DNA from: Mytilus trossulus
Lineage: Eukaryota > Mollusca > Bivalvia > Mytilida > Mytilidae
Length of the DNA: 64,000 nucleotides
Assembly (NCBI RefSeq): GCF_036588685.1
Contig: NC_086384.1
Span: 12,290,195-12,354,194, forward strand
Direction: 5' to 3'
Shown one piece after another: positions 1 through 12,619 of this stretch (positions are counted from its first letter, which is position 1; every line of letters starts with the position of its first letter). Under the pieces are notes generated by a model, which was not told where the DNA came from, did no database searches, and was given only the letters and a program-made list of their open reading frames with translations. Position numbers and translations under genes: made by a program.

Positions 1-91
1 CTGTATATACAGGACAGTCGTCACTACATGTAATGAAAGGTAATGTCAGTATCGCATGCACGGTGTCATGTAATCCAAATTGTTTACTAGT

Positions 92-700
92 ACCACTGGG
101 TCGATACCTCTGCTGGTGGGCTATCAGTCTCTGGGAGTATCATCAGCTCAGTACTCAGTACTTCGGTACTGACATGATTTAACAAACTTAACAAAAATTG
201 TCCGTTTATAAATTTTGACATTATAAAGAAACTAAGGTTTCAACTCCTTCAGGCATAGTTGGCTTTAGATGAATTTGGTTATCTATTTTAAGTAATTTTG
301 ATATATAACTCTTCAACGGTTTCGGTACTTATACATCTATGGATTTCAAATGTTTGGCTTTGAGCGTTCCTGATGAAGGTAAATCCAGAAAAGCGATTCG
401 GATGCAAGAAATCATTAAATGGGTTGTTTTCAATATTTTACACCACTGGGTCGATACCTCTGCTGGTGGACTATCAGTCCCTGAGGGTATCAACTCTCTC
501 AGGCAAAGTTGAATGTAGAAGAAATTGACTATTTACTTTAAGTAATTTTGACATATAACTCTCCAACAGTTTCGGTACTTATACATCTTCGGATTTCAAA
601 TGTTTGGCTTTGAGCGTTCCTGGTGAAGGTAAATCCAGAAAAGCGATTCGGACACAAGACATAATTAAACGTATCGTTTCAATATTTCATATGTGATGTT
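92..700 (+). mobile_element. Retrozyme family F tandem (monomer ~250 bp)
   Basis: Two successive units, each ending in a hammerhead motif (364-405 and 614-655). The predicted cleavage sites 399/400 and 649/650 are 250 bp apart, which defines the monomer. Each unit also starts with the folded module beginning CCACTGGGTCGATACCTC (92-172, and a shortened copy at 442-500). A tandem of small head-to-tail units, each with a type I hammerhead, is the genomic form known for retrozymes. Non-coding. A degenerate third copy lies at 46145-46390. Confidence 0.7.
364..405 (+). ncRNA. Hammerhead ribozyme motif, type I, family F
   Basis: Stem I GCGTTC (364-369) pairs with GGATGC (400-405). The core CTGATGA is at 370-376, stem II is weak (AGG ... 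CC), GAA is at 388-390, and the minimal stem III AA-GCGA-TT precedes C17 at 399. The motif at 614-655 repeats this, but its core reads CTGGTGA, which should be inactive. Weak stem II makes activity uncertain. Confidence 0.55.
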
Positions 701-1139
701 AGATATAATACTTTGACATTGAATATTTTTTTATTTGATATTCACAAAAGTATAGGTTCTAACTTTGACAACTTTGACAACTATTTTGTCACTAAGACAT
801 ATTACATAGTACGTGTAATAAGAAGAGATAACAGATCATCTGCAATCCAGTGTAAACGACAAACGTATGACTTGATCTCATGGATTTAGTTTTTGTAGTC
901 ATAAGGGATTTCTTAATCACGTTTATCTCTATTACTGTACCAAATTCGTCATCACTGTTATTCGCTCACGATATTAAATTTATAAATAGGTCTACCGAAC
1001 GTGCGTAGCTTCTGCTTTAAATTCAATTCAATAATGCAGCGCAAATGACAACAATTAAAAGTCCCAATCAAATATGAATTTAAAGGCATAAAAATCAAAA
1101 CAAACATTTGATAACGAAAGGCGAAAAATTGCGAAGGCA

Positions 1140-1350
1140 CAGTCAAACTCATATTAAATCAAAAATAAGCTGACACCGCCATTACTAAAAAAAGAAAAAA
1201 ACACCAACAAACAAAAGTACACAAAACACAATGTGGAAAACTCCAAACTTAGCAACAAAAATCCCTCCAATAACAGGGGGAAGGATCTCAGGTGCTTCTG
1301 ACGGATACGCAGATTGTGCTCCACATATGATCTCATATGTCACATGTTCA
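1140..1350 (-). mobile_element. Degenerate Penelope-like element 3' tail (family C)
   Basis: The reverse complement matches, with many changes, the tail that follows the RT gene at 29220-29465 (agcaggatctgctt, cacctgagatcacccctagt, ttagccatggcgttgtcagt). 5'-truncated fragment with no coding capacity. Confidence 0.6.
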
Positions 1351-2800
1351 TGTTAGTAAAAAACCAATATTAAGTCTTAATCGGACCATATGTGAAACAG
1401 ATATTCCATAATGGTCAACACATTTGTAAAAGCGTTCACAAAATTTACAAAGAGATGATTTTAACTGCACTACCTGAAACTCTTGATTTCATATTTAACT
1501 TGTGAGCAGCAACCCTTTGTCAGCTAAATAATTATAGGAAAAACAAGTCATGGGATATCGTTTTTGAACTGGAAGGTATATAATACTCTTTATACAGGCG
1601 TTGCAATAATCTTGTTACATAGAAATGGGAAAATAACATCTTGGAAGCTGAAATCATCTCTTTAGTCGAAAACTTTTTATCCTACCGACTTTCATGGTAA
1701 AGTATTAGGTGTAAGTCAATAGATGAGTCAGACATAACTGTATCTGTTGTACTCTTACTTTCAGGTTCGATAGGATGGGTGCGTTCTAAATAGTCACAAA
1801 GTTTTAAAATAATTAATGAGAGAACACTATCTATATATCGGACAGTAAGTTAAGGGATACTGCAATATGGATACAGGAATTAAAAAAGAAGACGATTGAC
1901 TCAGTTGAATCCAATTGGGATGCCGATTGTTAGTTGAAAGACATGTCGCCAAAACCTAACAACTATATTATCAATCAAAAAATCAAGTGCTTCTTTTACA
2001 ATAAAGGATCTTTCTCTTTTCTTAAATCAAATACTGCTGAGGCAATCTTTGAATGAAGTTGAAAACGTGAGACCACGAATTGGTCGAATGATATGGTATG
2101 TCTGTAAACAGACTCACAAGCAACATAAATATGTATATGCATGTTTTACGCTTTATAATCTAAAAATATAAAGAAAGCATCAAATCTTTAAATTTAAAGA
2201 TAATGTCATGTTCCCTTCTGTGATACTTTGACTTAGTTTTTTGTCTGCATGAAGGAAGATGCTGGCATAGACAGGACACGCTCGCATTGTCAACGCCCCT
2301 CTATTCACTCAGAATAGAGTCTTGAAATTTCGTCAAGGGTTATTTTCCCTCATTTGTATATTTTATTTGGATTTATGGGATTAAAATATCAGTTAACTAC
2401 TGTTTTCTATCTTGTAAAGTTGATATGTACTATTAGTAATTGAATCGCAACATTGTTTGCTAATTGCAAATCAAACATGCACACAGTATTAAGTAAAATC
2501 AAAGAATAATCTGTTCAGATTCCAAATATACTATGATAACGGTTTCATTTCATTCTACAAACTTTTATCTTGTAAAACATCAGTCTTGAAAAGATGACTC
2601 GTTGATTCAGTAATATACAAAGTATAACATTGTAATATGTCAATAACATGTTTATGGTGATGCTTATTTATTGTATTTGCGTTAGGCGTTAAACAACCGC
2701 CAATCAATCAGTTATTTATGGAGTCATTGAAGAAAGAAGTTTGTTTTGTGTTCATACCAGCTAAGTGTTATGTAAACGTGTTGTTATGTTTGACCTAAAA
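1350..2800. other. Unassigned AT-rich DNA
   Basis: No open frame with recognisable content, no repeat defined by eye. Confidence 0.4.
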
Positions 2801-2839
2801 ATGATGATTATATAAGATTTAATTGATTGTTGGTTGCTT

Positions 2840-2994
2840 TACGCCGCATAATCAAAAAAAGTTTATATCGCGGCGAGGATTTGATTATATAAGATAGAAG
2901 TGTGTTTACATGTATGTGCGGTTTCCAATTGCTTTTTTTTATTATATAAGATAAAAGTAAATTTAGGAAACCGCACATACATGTAAACACACTT
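2840..2994. repeat. Perfect 29-bp inverted repeat (hairpin) with a second hairpin beside it
   Basis: 2898-2926 (aagtgtgtttacatgtatgt then gcggtttcc) is the exact reverse complement of 2966-2994, with a 39-nt AT-rich spacer. Just upstream, cgccgc (2842) and gcggcg (2871) form another inverted pair. The motif attatataagat occurs three times at about 2808, 2884 and 2941. Confidence 0.85.
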
Positions 2995-3589
2995 TGATTA
3001 ACCGTGAGTGAAAATTTACTTGCTTTATTAGACATATTTATGTTTGATCTTCCATTTAGCTTGAAAAATGAACAATTATATACAGTTTATATCACTAAGC
3101 AGTAAAGGGACACATTATCCTTATGCAATCATGATAAACTAGTTCAAGTCAGAAAAGTTTATAAAACTTATTAAATCAGCGATTAGGAGCTTGAAATGTC
3201 CCCTTGAATTTTCTTACTTGTCGATAGCTAATAAAGGCAACACTAGTTTATCGCGAAAGTCATAAATCGATTGGGAGAAAAGAAATCCTGGTTACAAATT
3301 AAAAGAAAGGTAAACACATCGCCTAAAAGAGGAAAAAACTGAAACAGCAGAAAAACGTAAGTGCAACAAAAAACCAAAACGACATTGTAACACACACAAA
3401 AGCGATCTATAAGATAAAAACTGCCAATTTCAATGAATAATATTAAAAACGGGAGAGTTGGTACCCACCAAAACATTAAGATGATACAAGCAGTAAAAAC
3501 ATCATAAAGAAAATATACTTAAATATACATTGTAATCTTATGGCGATAAGTTGAACTAGATACCCAATCTCTTTCTCCATCTGATTCGA

Positions 3590-3935
3590 TTTCTGAATAA
3601 AATAGGGACGAAAGATACCAAAGGGACAGTCAAACTCGTGAATCAAAAATACAATGACAACGCCATAGCTAAAAATGAAAACAGACAAACAGACAAACAA
3701 TAGTATGCATGACACAACATATAAAACTAAAGAATAAGCAACACGAAACCATCAAAAACTAGGGGTGATCTCAGGTGATCTGGCAGGGTAAGCAGATCCT
3801 GCTCCACATGTGGTACCCGTCATGTTGCTCATGTTATAAAAAAACCGGTAAATAAACCGGTAGGTCACATTCATGAAAAGAAAGGGGGTTGTAGTTAAGA
3901 CGTAAGGAACATTTCCGATATCATCTGTAAATATG
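3590..3935 (-). mobile_element. Penelope-like element 3' tail (family C), 5'-truncated
   Basis: The reverse complement follows the sequence just after the RT stop at 29156: tacgtcgtaac...cctttcttttcatgaatgtg, then the whole tail to ctttcgtccctatttt. Compared with 29150-29465 it is well conserved, so this is a 5'-truncated insertion of the same family. Confidence 0.75.
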
Positions 3936-3939
3936 GCTC

Positions 3940-6220
3940 GATGGGGGAGAGTGCCAATGCGATGTTAAATCTTTGGACCTAATCTGTAGACATTGTTTTC
4001 TAAACATATGACATACTTTAAATATTTGTCGTTGTTTAATTTCATAATATTATCCAGTGAAATATTGCAATTCGTTATCGGTCGTTATAGAATTAAGATT
4101 GATTTTATCAGAAAATTTTACGTCTGCAAATTAAACGTATTGTTTGTTTGCTATGGTCACCGAAACTATAACTTCAGTAAGAATTCTATACGACTGTCGT
4201 ACAAGTGAGAGATTGATCAGGGTTTAATACTAGTTTTTCTAAGTAAGAAAATGTCTGAACTAAGTCAAGAATGTGACAGTTGTATTCCATTTGTTTGAAA
4301 TGCCTGAGCTTTTGATCCTTACATTTATTACAGGACTGTATGTTCTGAATTTTTCTTTGAGTCTGTATATTTGCTCTTCTAATAATGAGACAGACAGGGC
4401 GGCCTAAAATGTGGTTAAATTAATTTTATATAGGTCATCAAAGAACTATAAAGTTATATAACATGTATACATAACATGTCAGCTTAGGTAGTTTACAACA
4501 AGGTTAATGGATAACTATATATCACTTAGTTTGGAAAGTGAAATACCTGTAAATAATGAAAATTTATTAAATAATATAGTTTTGAAATCAGATACTCATT
4601 TGTTTGGGGGATGTTTTTTTTTAGGGGGATGGGTTTTTGGTTTGGTTTTAATGGAAGGATATTCAGGCTTTGGGTTTTAATACACCTACTCATCTCTGTT
4701 GGCAAATATAGGTTTCTACAATTGTTCGTCTTTAGCTGTTGCTAAATAAACACATTTTAGGAAAGGTTCTTTTGGATAATTACTAAGCTGTATTTGGCAA
4801 CACGATTCGGAGTTTGGCATCCTCAATGCTCTTCAACTCCGAACATTATTTGGACTTTTAACCTTGTTTGATTCGAGCGTCACTGATAAATAATCGAAAA
4901 TTTATATTATCCGTAGTAAAAAGTAGGTACTATGAAAAAAGTGGATCTTTGACTGTCAATGGATTCCTAATTCATGGAAAATACGGCCTAAGTGTACAGT
5001 ATTGTATATAATTGTTTATAGCGACCTATTTGATAGATAAAAAGCTAAAATTCCTTAACTCATGGTCTATAAGCCATTTTTTCCTTCTTTGTTACATATT
5101 TGTATGTGTTTGTAGTTATTAAGATTGTAAAACAATGTTGACTGCTGTAATTTGGACAATGATACCTATTTTGTCTGTTTGTTATGTTCACGCATCATTG
5201 TCAATATATGAAATTTGATGCGACTGTCAGACAAGTGAGAGGTTTAGTTAGATATAAAACCAGGTTCAATTCACCATTTTCTATATATAAGAAAATGTCT
5301 TGACCAAGTCAGGAATATGACAGTTATTATCTATTTGTTTGATGTGTTGGAGTATTTGAGTTTGCCGTTTGATTAGGGTTCTCCATTTCGAATATTCATT
5401 GAAGTTCTGTATTTTTGAAATTTTACGTTTTATACCTAGTTAGTTGCTGAACATCTGCAGTATTAATCATCGCAAATATTTGATAACTTATATCAAGTGT
5501 TTATTCACACAGTTACAAGATTTTAACATATTTATTTAGAGACACTCATCGTTGGAAACAGACCAAATATGACCATCAGGTTCGTTTTGATTTTGGTCCC
5601 ATATTGATGTGGATGTTCTATTTCCTGTTATGTGCATGATTAATGATATTTGAACATCACTAAATTGCTTCTATTTGGGACAGACATATTTTTTAAACTA
5701 CATAGTTTCTTAAGAATGATTCGCAATGAAAAATTGATAAGTGAAATAACAACGGATACCAAACGTACTATTTCAGCAAAGCTGGAAAACTTAACTATCG
5801 ATATCAAGCAACAAGGAAAACATGCACGATTGAAACAATTATGACATATGATACTGTTTCAACCAATCATCTTTGATATGAAAGCATGGCAGGACAACGT
5901 TTATGATACATAAACCATGTATATGATCGATCTTTCAATACATTACAAAAGCAAACAGACTGACGACCACTTATATATTGTGTCATTTTTTCAATTTAAC
6001 GAACCACTCAGCGATTATTTGCTGGATCGAACGAAATTACAACTTCAGAAGTGGTAATGTAGGATACTTCGGTGCTATGTGACATCTGTCTTAAACCATG
6101 ATATTTCATTTAACTAATGCTTTTACAAAAGGGATTAATAACTAGAACATGTAAAAGTGACAGATAACTGTCAAAATATGTCTTATCATAATTAAAACAC
6201 ATGTTTACTACTCCACGATC
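3940..6220. other. Non-coding; two copies of repeat family D
   Basis: About 4165-4395 and 5090-5445 are divergent copies of an interspersed repeat with the motifs cgactgtc(a/g)acaagtgag, gaaaatgtct...aagtcaggaat and atttgtttgatgtgtt. No supported gene between them. Confidence 0.55.
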
Positions 6221-6235
6221 CCCTTTACATGTAGG

Positions 6236-6350
6236 AATATAAAATTACAGTAAAATATGCCATATATAAAGAGGTTTTTTTATGTACCAGATTTATAAAA
6301 TAACAGTAAAATATGCCATATATAAAGAGGTTTTTTATGCACCAGATTTA
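6236..6350. repeat. Direct tandem duplication of ~58 bp
   Basis: The segment containing acagtaaaatatgccatata, then taaagaggttttttatg(t/c)accagattta, appears twice in direct succession with only a few differences. Confidence 0.8.
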
Positions 6351-7001
6351 TACAGTCGACATAGCTTCTCACCCTACAAAAACAAAAAAAGAGACGTAAA
6401 GAATACTTAATTCTACTTTTTTTCTCTATATACAAGCATTTTGTAGTTGTTGGGTTTTTTTTGCGGTAATTTAGTCTCTTATTTTGTATTTTAAATTTAA
6501 GGAATGATTATTTTTTTTCTGCCTATGAAAAAATAACATAAAAATTGTGTTGCACACATAATAACACTCGTTATCATAATCTTATTTTCGATATTATTTA
6601 TAAGGAACTGATAGACACACCACTTTTAGCCAATCAGAAGACATGTTACATCAAAAGTTAAATAATTAAGCGATACATATATTCTTCAAATGCAGATGTA
6701 GGCTAATGGTGCTTCAGGTCCTAGGGTTGATATCACAAAACATATTACTATGTAACGAACCATATGATCGCTATGCAGACAAAACAGTCTCAATGGTATG
6801 ATTATATGGTATAACTGTGTCAAGTCAGGAAAACAACAGTGGCTTAAAAAACTTTCAAATCGTTACATTGGTTGATTTAGAGGAGCTGTTGGTTTTATCA
6901 AGTTTTATGAACCTCCCCCTTTCATCTTACAAGTTCTATATTTCTGTTAATACATTTTGTAATTTCAGAATAATAATAAAAGTTTGCTGTATATTTAGTT
7001 G

Positions 7002-7002
<1 letters not shown>

Positions 7003-7029
<27 letters not shown>
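7003..7029. repeat. (TA)n microsatellite
   Basis: An uninterrupted run of TA dinucleotides. Confidence 0.9.
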
Positions 7030-7032
<3 letters not shown>

Positions 7033-7259
7033 GGAATAAATATTTCGGCTTAGGCTATAAAATTGCATGTTGACTTTATTTAGACTTGTACAGATAATTT
7101 TATTATCTCTCTTCTCGACTGATGAATTCAATGTCAATAAAGGTCTCTTCTTTGACATGTCCTCTAACAATGCACGATCTAACAATCAAAAGAATACATA
7201 TGTAGCGTTAGACTCAAATTTAGTCTTCAATTGTGTATCGTCAGATTTAACAAGTTTTT

Positions 7260-8335
7260 TTCAGTGGGTTTCATATCCATGTGGTTCGGTAGCTAATATT
7301 CATATAATTTTTTCAAATCAAAAATTGAAATTCTTTGAAAGTCGATGCTACTGCTGTAGGAATTTGTCTTCCCCGAATGTATCACCAGCTCAGTACATAA
7401 CTTATCATTGGTATGATCATATTTATAAGTTAACTGTTTCCCCGAAGGTATCACCAGCCCAGAAGTCAGCACTTTTTTGTGCTGACATGAATTATCTTTG
7501 ATATGGTTATATTTATAAATTACCTGTTTACAAAATTTAAAATTTTTGAATTACTAAGGCTTTTCTACCTCAGTCATATATTACCTTAGCTGTATTTGGC
7601 ACACCTTTTAGCAATTTTGGTTCTCAATGCTCTTCAACTTCGTACTTTATTTGTTTTTTCAACTGTTTTGAACGAAACGCGCGTCTGGCGTATATACAAG
7701 TTTAGTCCTGGTATCTATGATGAGTTTATGTATTAACACACTTTTGAATTTTTGAAATACTAAGGCTTTTTAAGGACAATATTATCTAAGCTGTATTTGG
7801 CAAAACATTTTTTTGAAATTTGGTCCTCAATGCTCTTCGACTTTATACTTTATTTGGCCTTTTCAGCTTTTTTTAATTCGAGCGTCACTGATGAGTATTT
7901 TTGCACACGAAACGCGCGTCTGGCATAAATTCAAAATTTACTCCTTGTTACTATGATGACTTTATTTACAACCATTGGGTGGATGCTACTGATGGTTGTG
8001 TTTTAATTCCCCGATGGTATCACCAGCCTAGTAGCCAGCACTTCTGTGCTAACATGAATTACCATTGATATGATCATTTCTATAAACTAACTGTTTACAT
8101 GTACGAAACTTTTGATTTTTTGATTTTTTAAATACTACGGCTTTCTACCTCAGGTATAGATTTACCTTAGGTGTATTTGGCCAAACATTTTGGAAATTTG
8201 GTCCTCAATGCTCTTTGTACTTTATTTTGTCTTTTTAACTTTTTTGAATTCAAGTTTCACTGATGAGTCTTTTGTAGACAAAACACGCGTCTGGCGTTAA
8301 TACAAAATTAATTCTGGTATATATGAGTTTATTTG
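7260..8335 (+). mobile_element. Retrozyme family A tandem array (monomer ~371 bp)
   Basis: Head-to-tail units. Hammerhead 3' ends place cleavage positions at 7685/7686, 7920/7921 and 8291/8292. The 371-bp spacing is a full monomer; the 235-bp unit before it has lost the folded module. Folded-module copies lie at about 7370-7490 and 7972-8060. Each unit carries the conserved body ttaccttagctgtatttggc and tcctcaatgctcttcaactt. The apparent 144-residue frame across 7067-7501 is incidental. Confidence 0.7.
7882..7926 (+). ncRNA. Hammerhead motif, family A, stem II damaged
   Basis: Stem I GCGTCA/TGGCAT, core CTGATGA at 7888-7894, GAAAC-GCGC-GTC before the cleavage point. The stem II arms (GTAT / ACAC) no longer pair well. 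The next unit (about 8250-8297) has AAA in place of GAA in the core. Both are likely inactive. Confidence 0.5.
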
Positions 8336-8339
8336 CATA

Positions 8340-9980
8340 GCTTCTTATAATTTGCATATTTTTTTTATATGCTAAACAGAAAAAAAAAGAAATGTCGACT
8401 TAATCGCACATTTAAATACGTAAAAGTTGTTTTCATATTTGAATTAAGTAACCCGTCGCGTAGTTTGTAGTATGATTTCACGCTTATGAAATCACTTCCC
8501 CTTATCGCAAAGTAACGATCCAGATAAAGGTTATTTCTAGATGTATACAATGTTTAGCACTATTAATAAAGATATCCTTAAGAGAAAAAGGTATGCTTTT
8601 GGTATTTGCATGGGTTTTTTTTGGAAAAAATATAAAATACATAAAACAAAAGTAACAATGTACATTAAAGATAACAATTATCATGCTTAAGAAAATACTT
8701 TTGAAAAATCGTTTCCCTCGGTTTTGGTTTGTTGCCCCGATTTTGTTTTTTGTCAATGCATTTATGAGTTTTAAACAGCGGTATACTACTGTTGCCTTTA
8801 TTGTTTACCTTCAGATAAATTCAGTCACAATCATCTATCAGTCTAACCATTTCAATGAAACAAAATTGTCATGGGTTGCAACTAGATAGATCGACTTTTT
8901 TGCATAGAAACATGATTGTAGTAAGTGCGTAACTGGCCGATTATTACTTCGGGTAAAGGAGTTCAAATTAGAAATTTTTGTCATTGAAAAAAGAAAGTAT
9001 TATTTCAAAGTTTCTGATGAAAATTTGTTTGATATTCTGTGTTGACGTATGTGTGCTTGCACACATTCATTTATTCTTCTTCCCGAATTGAAAGGAATTG
9101 AATATGAATCTCCATTGATTCTAAATCTATTGTGTATACAGTTCTTTATATATAGTTTAACTAGCAGTGCCATTGGTGCTTGCATAAACATAGCAGTTTA
9201 AATAAGTGGTCACAACCTGTAACTTTACCCCTTATTTGCAGTATCAATGAGTCAGTTTCTTAATATAAATTTGATTTAGATAGTTTTATATTTTTCTGTG
9301 TCACTTTTGTATACTCTATAACGAATTGTGACTAGTGCTGGGCTTATTCATACGTGTGATTATTTGTGTTTGGTTGTCTCTGGTTCTTGTTCTTGAGAGA
9401 TACTATGGATTGCCATGCAAACATCTATACAATAACGATACAACCAAGATAAGCATAAATTCTTTTACATTGTACACCACACGCTAGCCTTGACCTAACA
9501 CTGCTAGTCTCACCCACTAATTTAACATGATCCTGTGAAATTTTCCATTGCATTTGCTGAAAAACAAAAACAAAAGAATTATAACTTGGTTTTTTGTCAT
9601 CGTTAATCAAACCAAGGATCTTGCAGACAACAATTGTGCTTTGCTGCTATAGCTCTAAGCAGTTTTAAACAGATGTGCATAGATAGTGGTGGCTTTACAC
9701 GACGACCCAGGCGCTGGGACGTCTTCTTGTATTAACAGACTAATGTAAACATTAATTAATCACACGCATGCTAATTAATAATATGAGACAAAAATAACTA
9801 AAGACGACATAAATATATCTAATGTCAAGCAGTTTTATTTGTGGGTCATTTATTATATAAATTTTGCATAAATTTGAGAATATACTGTATCATAGTGTAT
9901 ATAAATCAAGCCTTGATATTTTTCACCATGTTTACTATTAACTCTCACTGATGCTGAAAAATATCTGCAACCAATACAGT
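8340..9980. other. Unassigned AT-rich DNA
   Basis: Only short scattered open frames without recognisable domains, no RNA gene and no repeat structure I can define. Confidence 0.5.
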
Positions 9981-9982
9981 CA

Positions 9983-10609
9983 TTAAGGGCATACGATACA
10001 GTTTTGATCCTGTATTTACAAGATCGTGAACATTTGTATATAGGCTATTTTTTACCTGATTAAATCAAATATGTAATAAAAAATATACCTTCATGTGCTA
10101 CTTTTTGAGTAAAATGAGGTCAAAATTTTGATATTTTCTCAAAATTCAGATTTGTGGCCGTAATTTCTTTTTCGAAAGAAAGACATAACTTTTTTGTTAT
10201 AAAAGATAAACACAAATTGTTTTTTGTTAAATAAACGGTAATTTCTTAATTTTATAGGTATCCCAAAAAAATTATGCATTTTGCATTCAGACATAACTCA
10301 TATTTATCAAATGTTCATGAATTTCGGAAAATATGTCATTTTTTGCTGCATGTTTATCAAAATTAAAAAAAAATCCTCTATTTACAGTTTTATAAAATTT
10401 GGGTCACATAATCTCCCTGCAAAATGAAACAAATGGCTGTTTTGAAAAATAGGGGTCCAGGAACTCGTTTTCCAATTAAATCAGTTTGAATGATCAAAAT
10501 CAGTCGAAAAATGCATCTTTTCCCGATATGATACAGTTTGACGTCGCGAAAATAACATTTTACTTAGCAACGTCATTACCTTCCCTGTAACTGTATCGTA
10601 TGCCCTTAA
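9983..10609. mobile_element. MITE with perfect 21-bp terminal inverted repeats at TTAA
   Basis: ttaagggcatacgatacagt plus t (9983-10003) is the exact reverse complement of 10589-10609. Both ends carry TTAA, which could be the target duplication of a TTAA-targeting DNA transposon such as piggyBac. The interior (~585 bp) has no coding capacity. The GGG start of the repeat is not the usual piggyBac end, so the superfamily is open. Confidence 0.75.
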
Positions 10610-10984
10610 GGATGTTCGCTCCCTTGTTTCAAAGTATCAGCTTTTCAAAACACTTTTTAAAATTGATAGTTTATATATATTAAAATTCAAAAAGCAGAAA
10701 ATTTATATATAAGGTCCATGTCTTAAAAATATAAATACTAAAAAACATTGTCAACAATTATTCTCTCTAGATATCTTAGATTTTTATACATTTAATATTA
10801 ACGCCCATGTTATCTCAAAAACTTTTTAAAAAAAATAACAAGGATTTATAAAAAAAAAATCTAAAATCGGCTTGACAACTTTTAATTATAAAATTATAAA
10901 AAAAAGTATGATTGAACAGACAAAAGTTTTATTTGCAACTTATTGATGATAAAGCAAGAGTATTCCGAAAATTTGACAAAAACT

Positions 10985-11230
10985 CAATGCAAAATAAACT
11001 CATCATTGATACCAGGATTTAAATTTTGTTAGCGCTAGACAAATGACTCATCAGTGACGGTCGAATCCAAAAAAGTTTAAAAGGCCAAAATACGTATGAA
11101 GCCAAAGAGTATTGAGGACCAATATTCCTAAATCTTTTGCCAAATACATCTAAGGTAAATTATTCATGAAGAAAAGCCAAGTTAATATTTCAAAAATTTA
11201 AAGTTTTGTCAACAGCTAGTTTATAAATAT
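10985..11230 (-). mobile_element. Family A retrozyme fragment
   Basis: The reverse complement carries the family body and a decayed hammerhead (cactgatgagtcatttgtct) that has lost the GAAA side. Confidence 0.6.
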
Positions 11231-11234
11231 GATA

Positions 11235-11555
11235 TAGATATAGGAAGATGTAGTGTGAGTGCCAATGAGACAACTCTCCAGCCAAATAACAATTTAAAAA
11301 GTAAACCATTATAGGTTAAAGTACGGCCTTCAACACGGAGCCTTGGCCCACACCGAACAACAAGCTATAAAGGGCACCAAAATTACTAGTGTAAAACCAT
11401 TCAAACGGGAAAACCAACGGTCTAATCTATATAAACAAAACGAGAAACGAGAAACACGTATATATTACATAAACAAACGACAACTACTGTACATCAGATA
11501 CCTGACTTAGGACAGGTGCAAACATTTGCAGCGGGATTAAACGATTAAAAGGTGC
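11235..11555 (+). repeat. Interspersed repeat family G
   Basis: Motifs gccaatgagacaactctcca, ccttcaacacggagccttgg and gacaactactgtacatcaga. Shorter copies lie at 14390-14545, 34100-34135, 40905-41175 (reversed), 44915-44975 and 50045-50095. A common mussel repeat by recollection; class not assigned. Confidence 0.7.
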
Positions 11556-11725
11556 TGATTACTAGGCGGGTGATACCTGCGGGGAATACAAACTCTACTA
11601 GCAGTAGTATCGACCCAGTGGTTGTAAATAAACTCACATAGGTACCAGGATTTTTATTTTGTATTTACGCCAGACGTGTGTTTCGTCTACAAAAGAATCA
11701 TCAGTGACGGTCGAGACCAAGAACG
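11540..11725 (-). mobile_element. Family A retrozyme fragment with near-intact hammerhead
   Basis: The reverse complement runs hammerhead (11667-11710), then atcctggtacctatgtgag, then the folded module (ccactgggtcgatactactg ...). This gives the order hammerhead-linker-module within a monomer. The core CTGATGA and GAAA are kept; stem II has lost its first G. Confidence 0.65.
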
Positions 11726-12439
11726 TTTTAAAAAAAAAATTAATATAGTACCAGCAGCGAACATTCTTAAATTGTTTTCCTCCTCGTCCTTGGTCTCTTG
11801 TGGATCGTTTAATCATACATGTAGGTAATTATGTCATGTCCTTGTTCCATATGGTTGTGGTTTTCAGCACACACGACGTAGTACGAAGGCCATTTATTTA
11901 ATTTAAAACACACATGTAATAAAATGCAGCTTTTTGTCATCATACATGTCGCATGTCTTGTATCTCATTATGTTTTGACTCCAGATTATCCATTACAAAA
12001 ATAAAACAAGGCTCTGTTTTGTTTAAGAAACCAGCTTGCTAGTTACAGATGTCGGAAAATAAGAAACCCATACATCAGTTTAACATGAAGAATGGATATT
12101 TATAAATAAAACTTTTAACAATCATTAGTTGTTCTGTTTTTCTTTTATTCCTGACCGACTTATACTTTCCATGCTGCGGTAGGTTATTTTACATGATCAT
12201 TTGTGGTTTGTCTGATTTCATATATCAGGTCTTCATATGCAAAATTTAGTTTCTTGAAACATTTTTGCAAAAAGTCTTAAATCAATTTCGTTGTTAAGCC
12301 AAAAAGGGGATTTTGTCTATCAATATAGAAACAAAATATAGCGGTTCTTTGAAAGAGAAACACACATCTACCGACGTCTAGACATCACAGGGAAAACAAC
12401 CACTCAAGTGCTATCAATATACCAGTTGTCTCCAATGAT

Positions 12440-12615
12440 CTTGGCTTGTACTTTTAGGAATTTTGGTTCTCAATGCTCTTCAATTTCATAACTTATTTGG
12501 CCGTTTTAACTTTTTTCTGATTCGAGCGCCACTGATGAGTCTTTTGTAGACGAAACGCGCTTCTGGCGTATATACTAAATTTAGTCCTGGTATCTATGAT
12601 GAGTTTATTGTATCT
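12440..12615 (+). mobile_element. Family A retrozyme fragment with near-intact hammerhead
   Basis: Hammerhead at 12526-12569: stem I GCGCCA pairs fully with TGGCGT, core CTGATGA, stem II GTCT/AGAC, GAAA. Stem III has one mismatch (CTTC instead of CGTC). The C in GCGCCA replaces a G-U wobble with a G-C pair relative to other copies. Confidence 0.65.
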
Positions 12616-12619
12616 CTGT

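Noticed and set aside
2808..3035. Small gene with an internal repeat
   Set aside because: The apparent protein repeat comes from the palindrome and the threefold attatataagat motif.
7067..7501. Open frame of 144 codons
   Set aside because: It runs through the retrozyme folded module, which recurs elsewhere without an open frame. No domain or splice context supports it.
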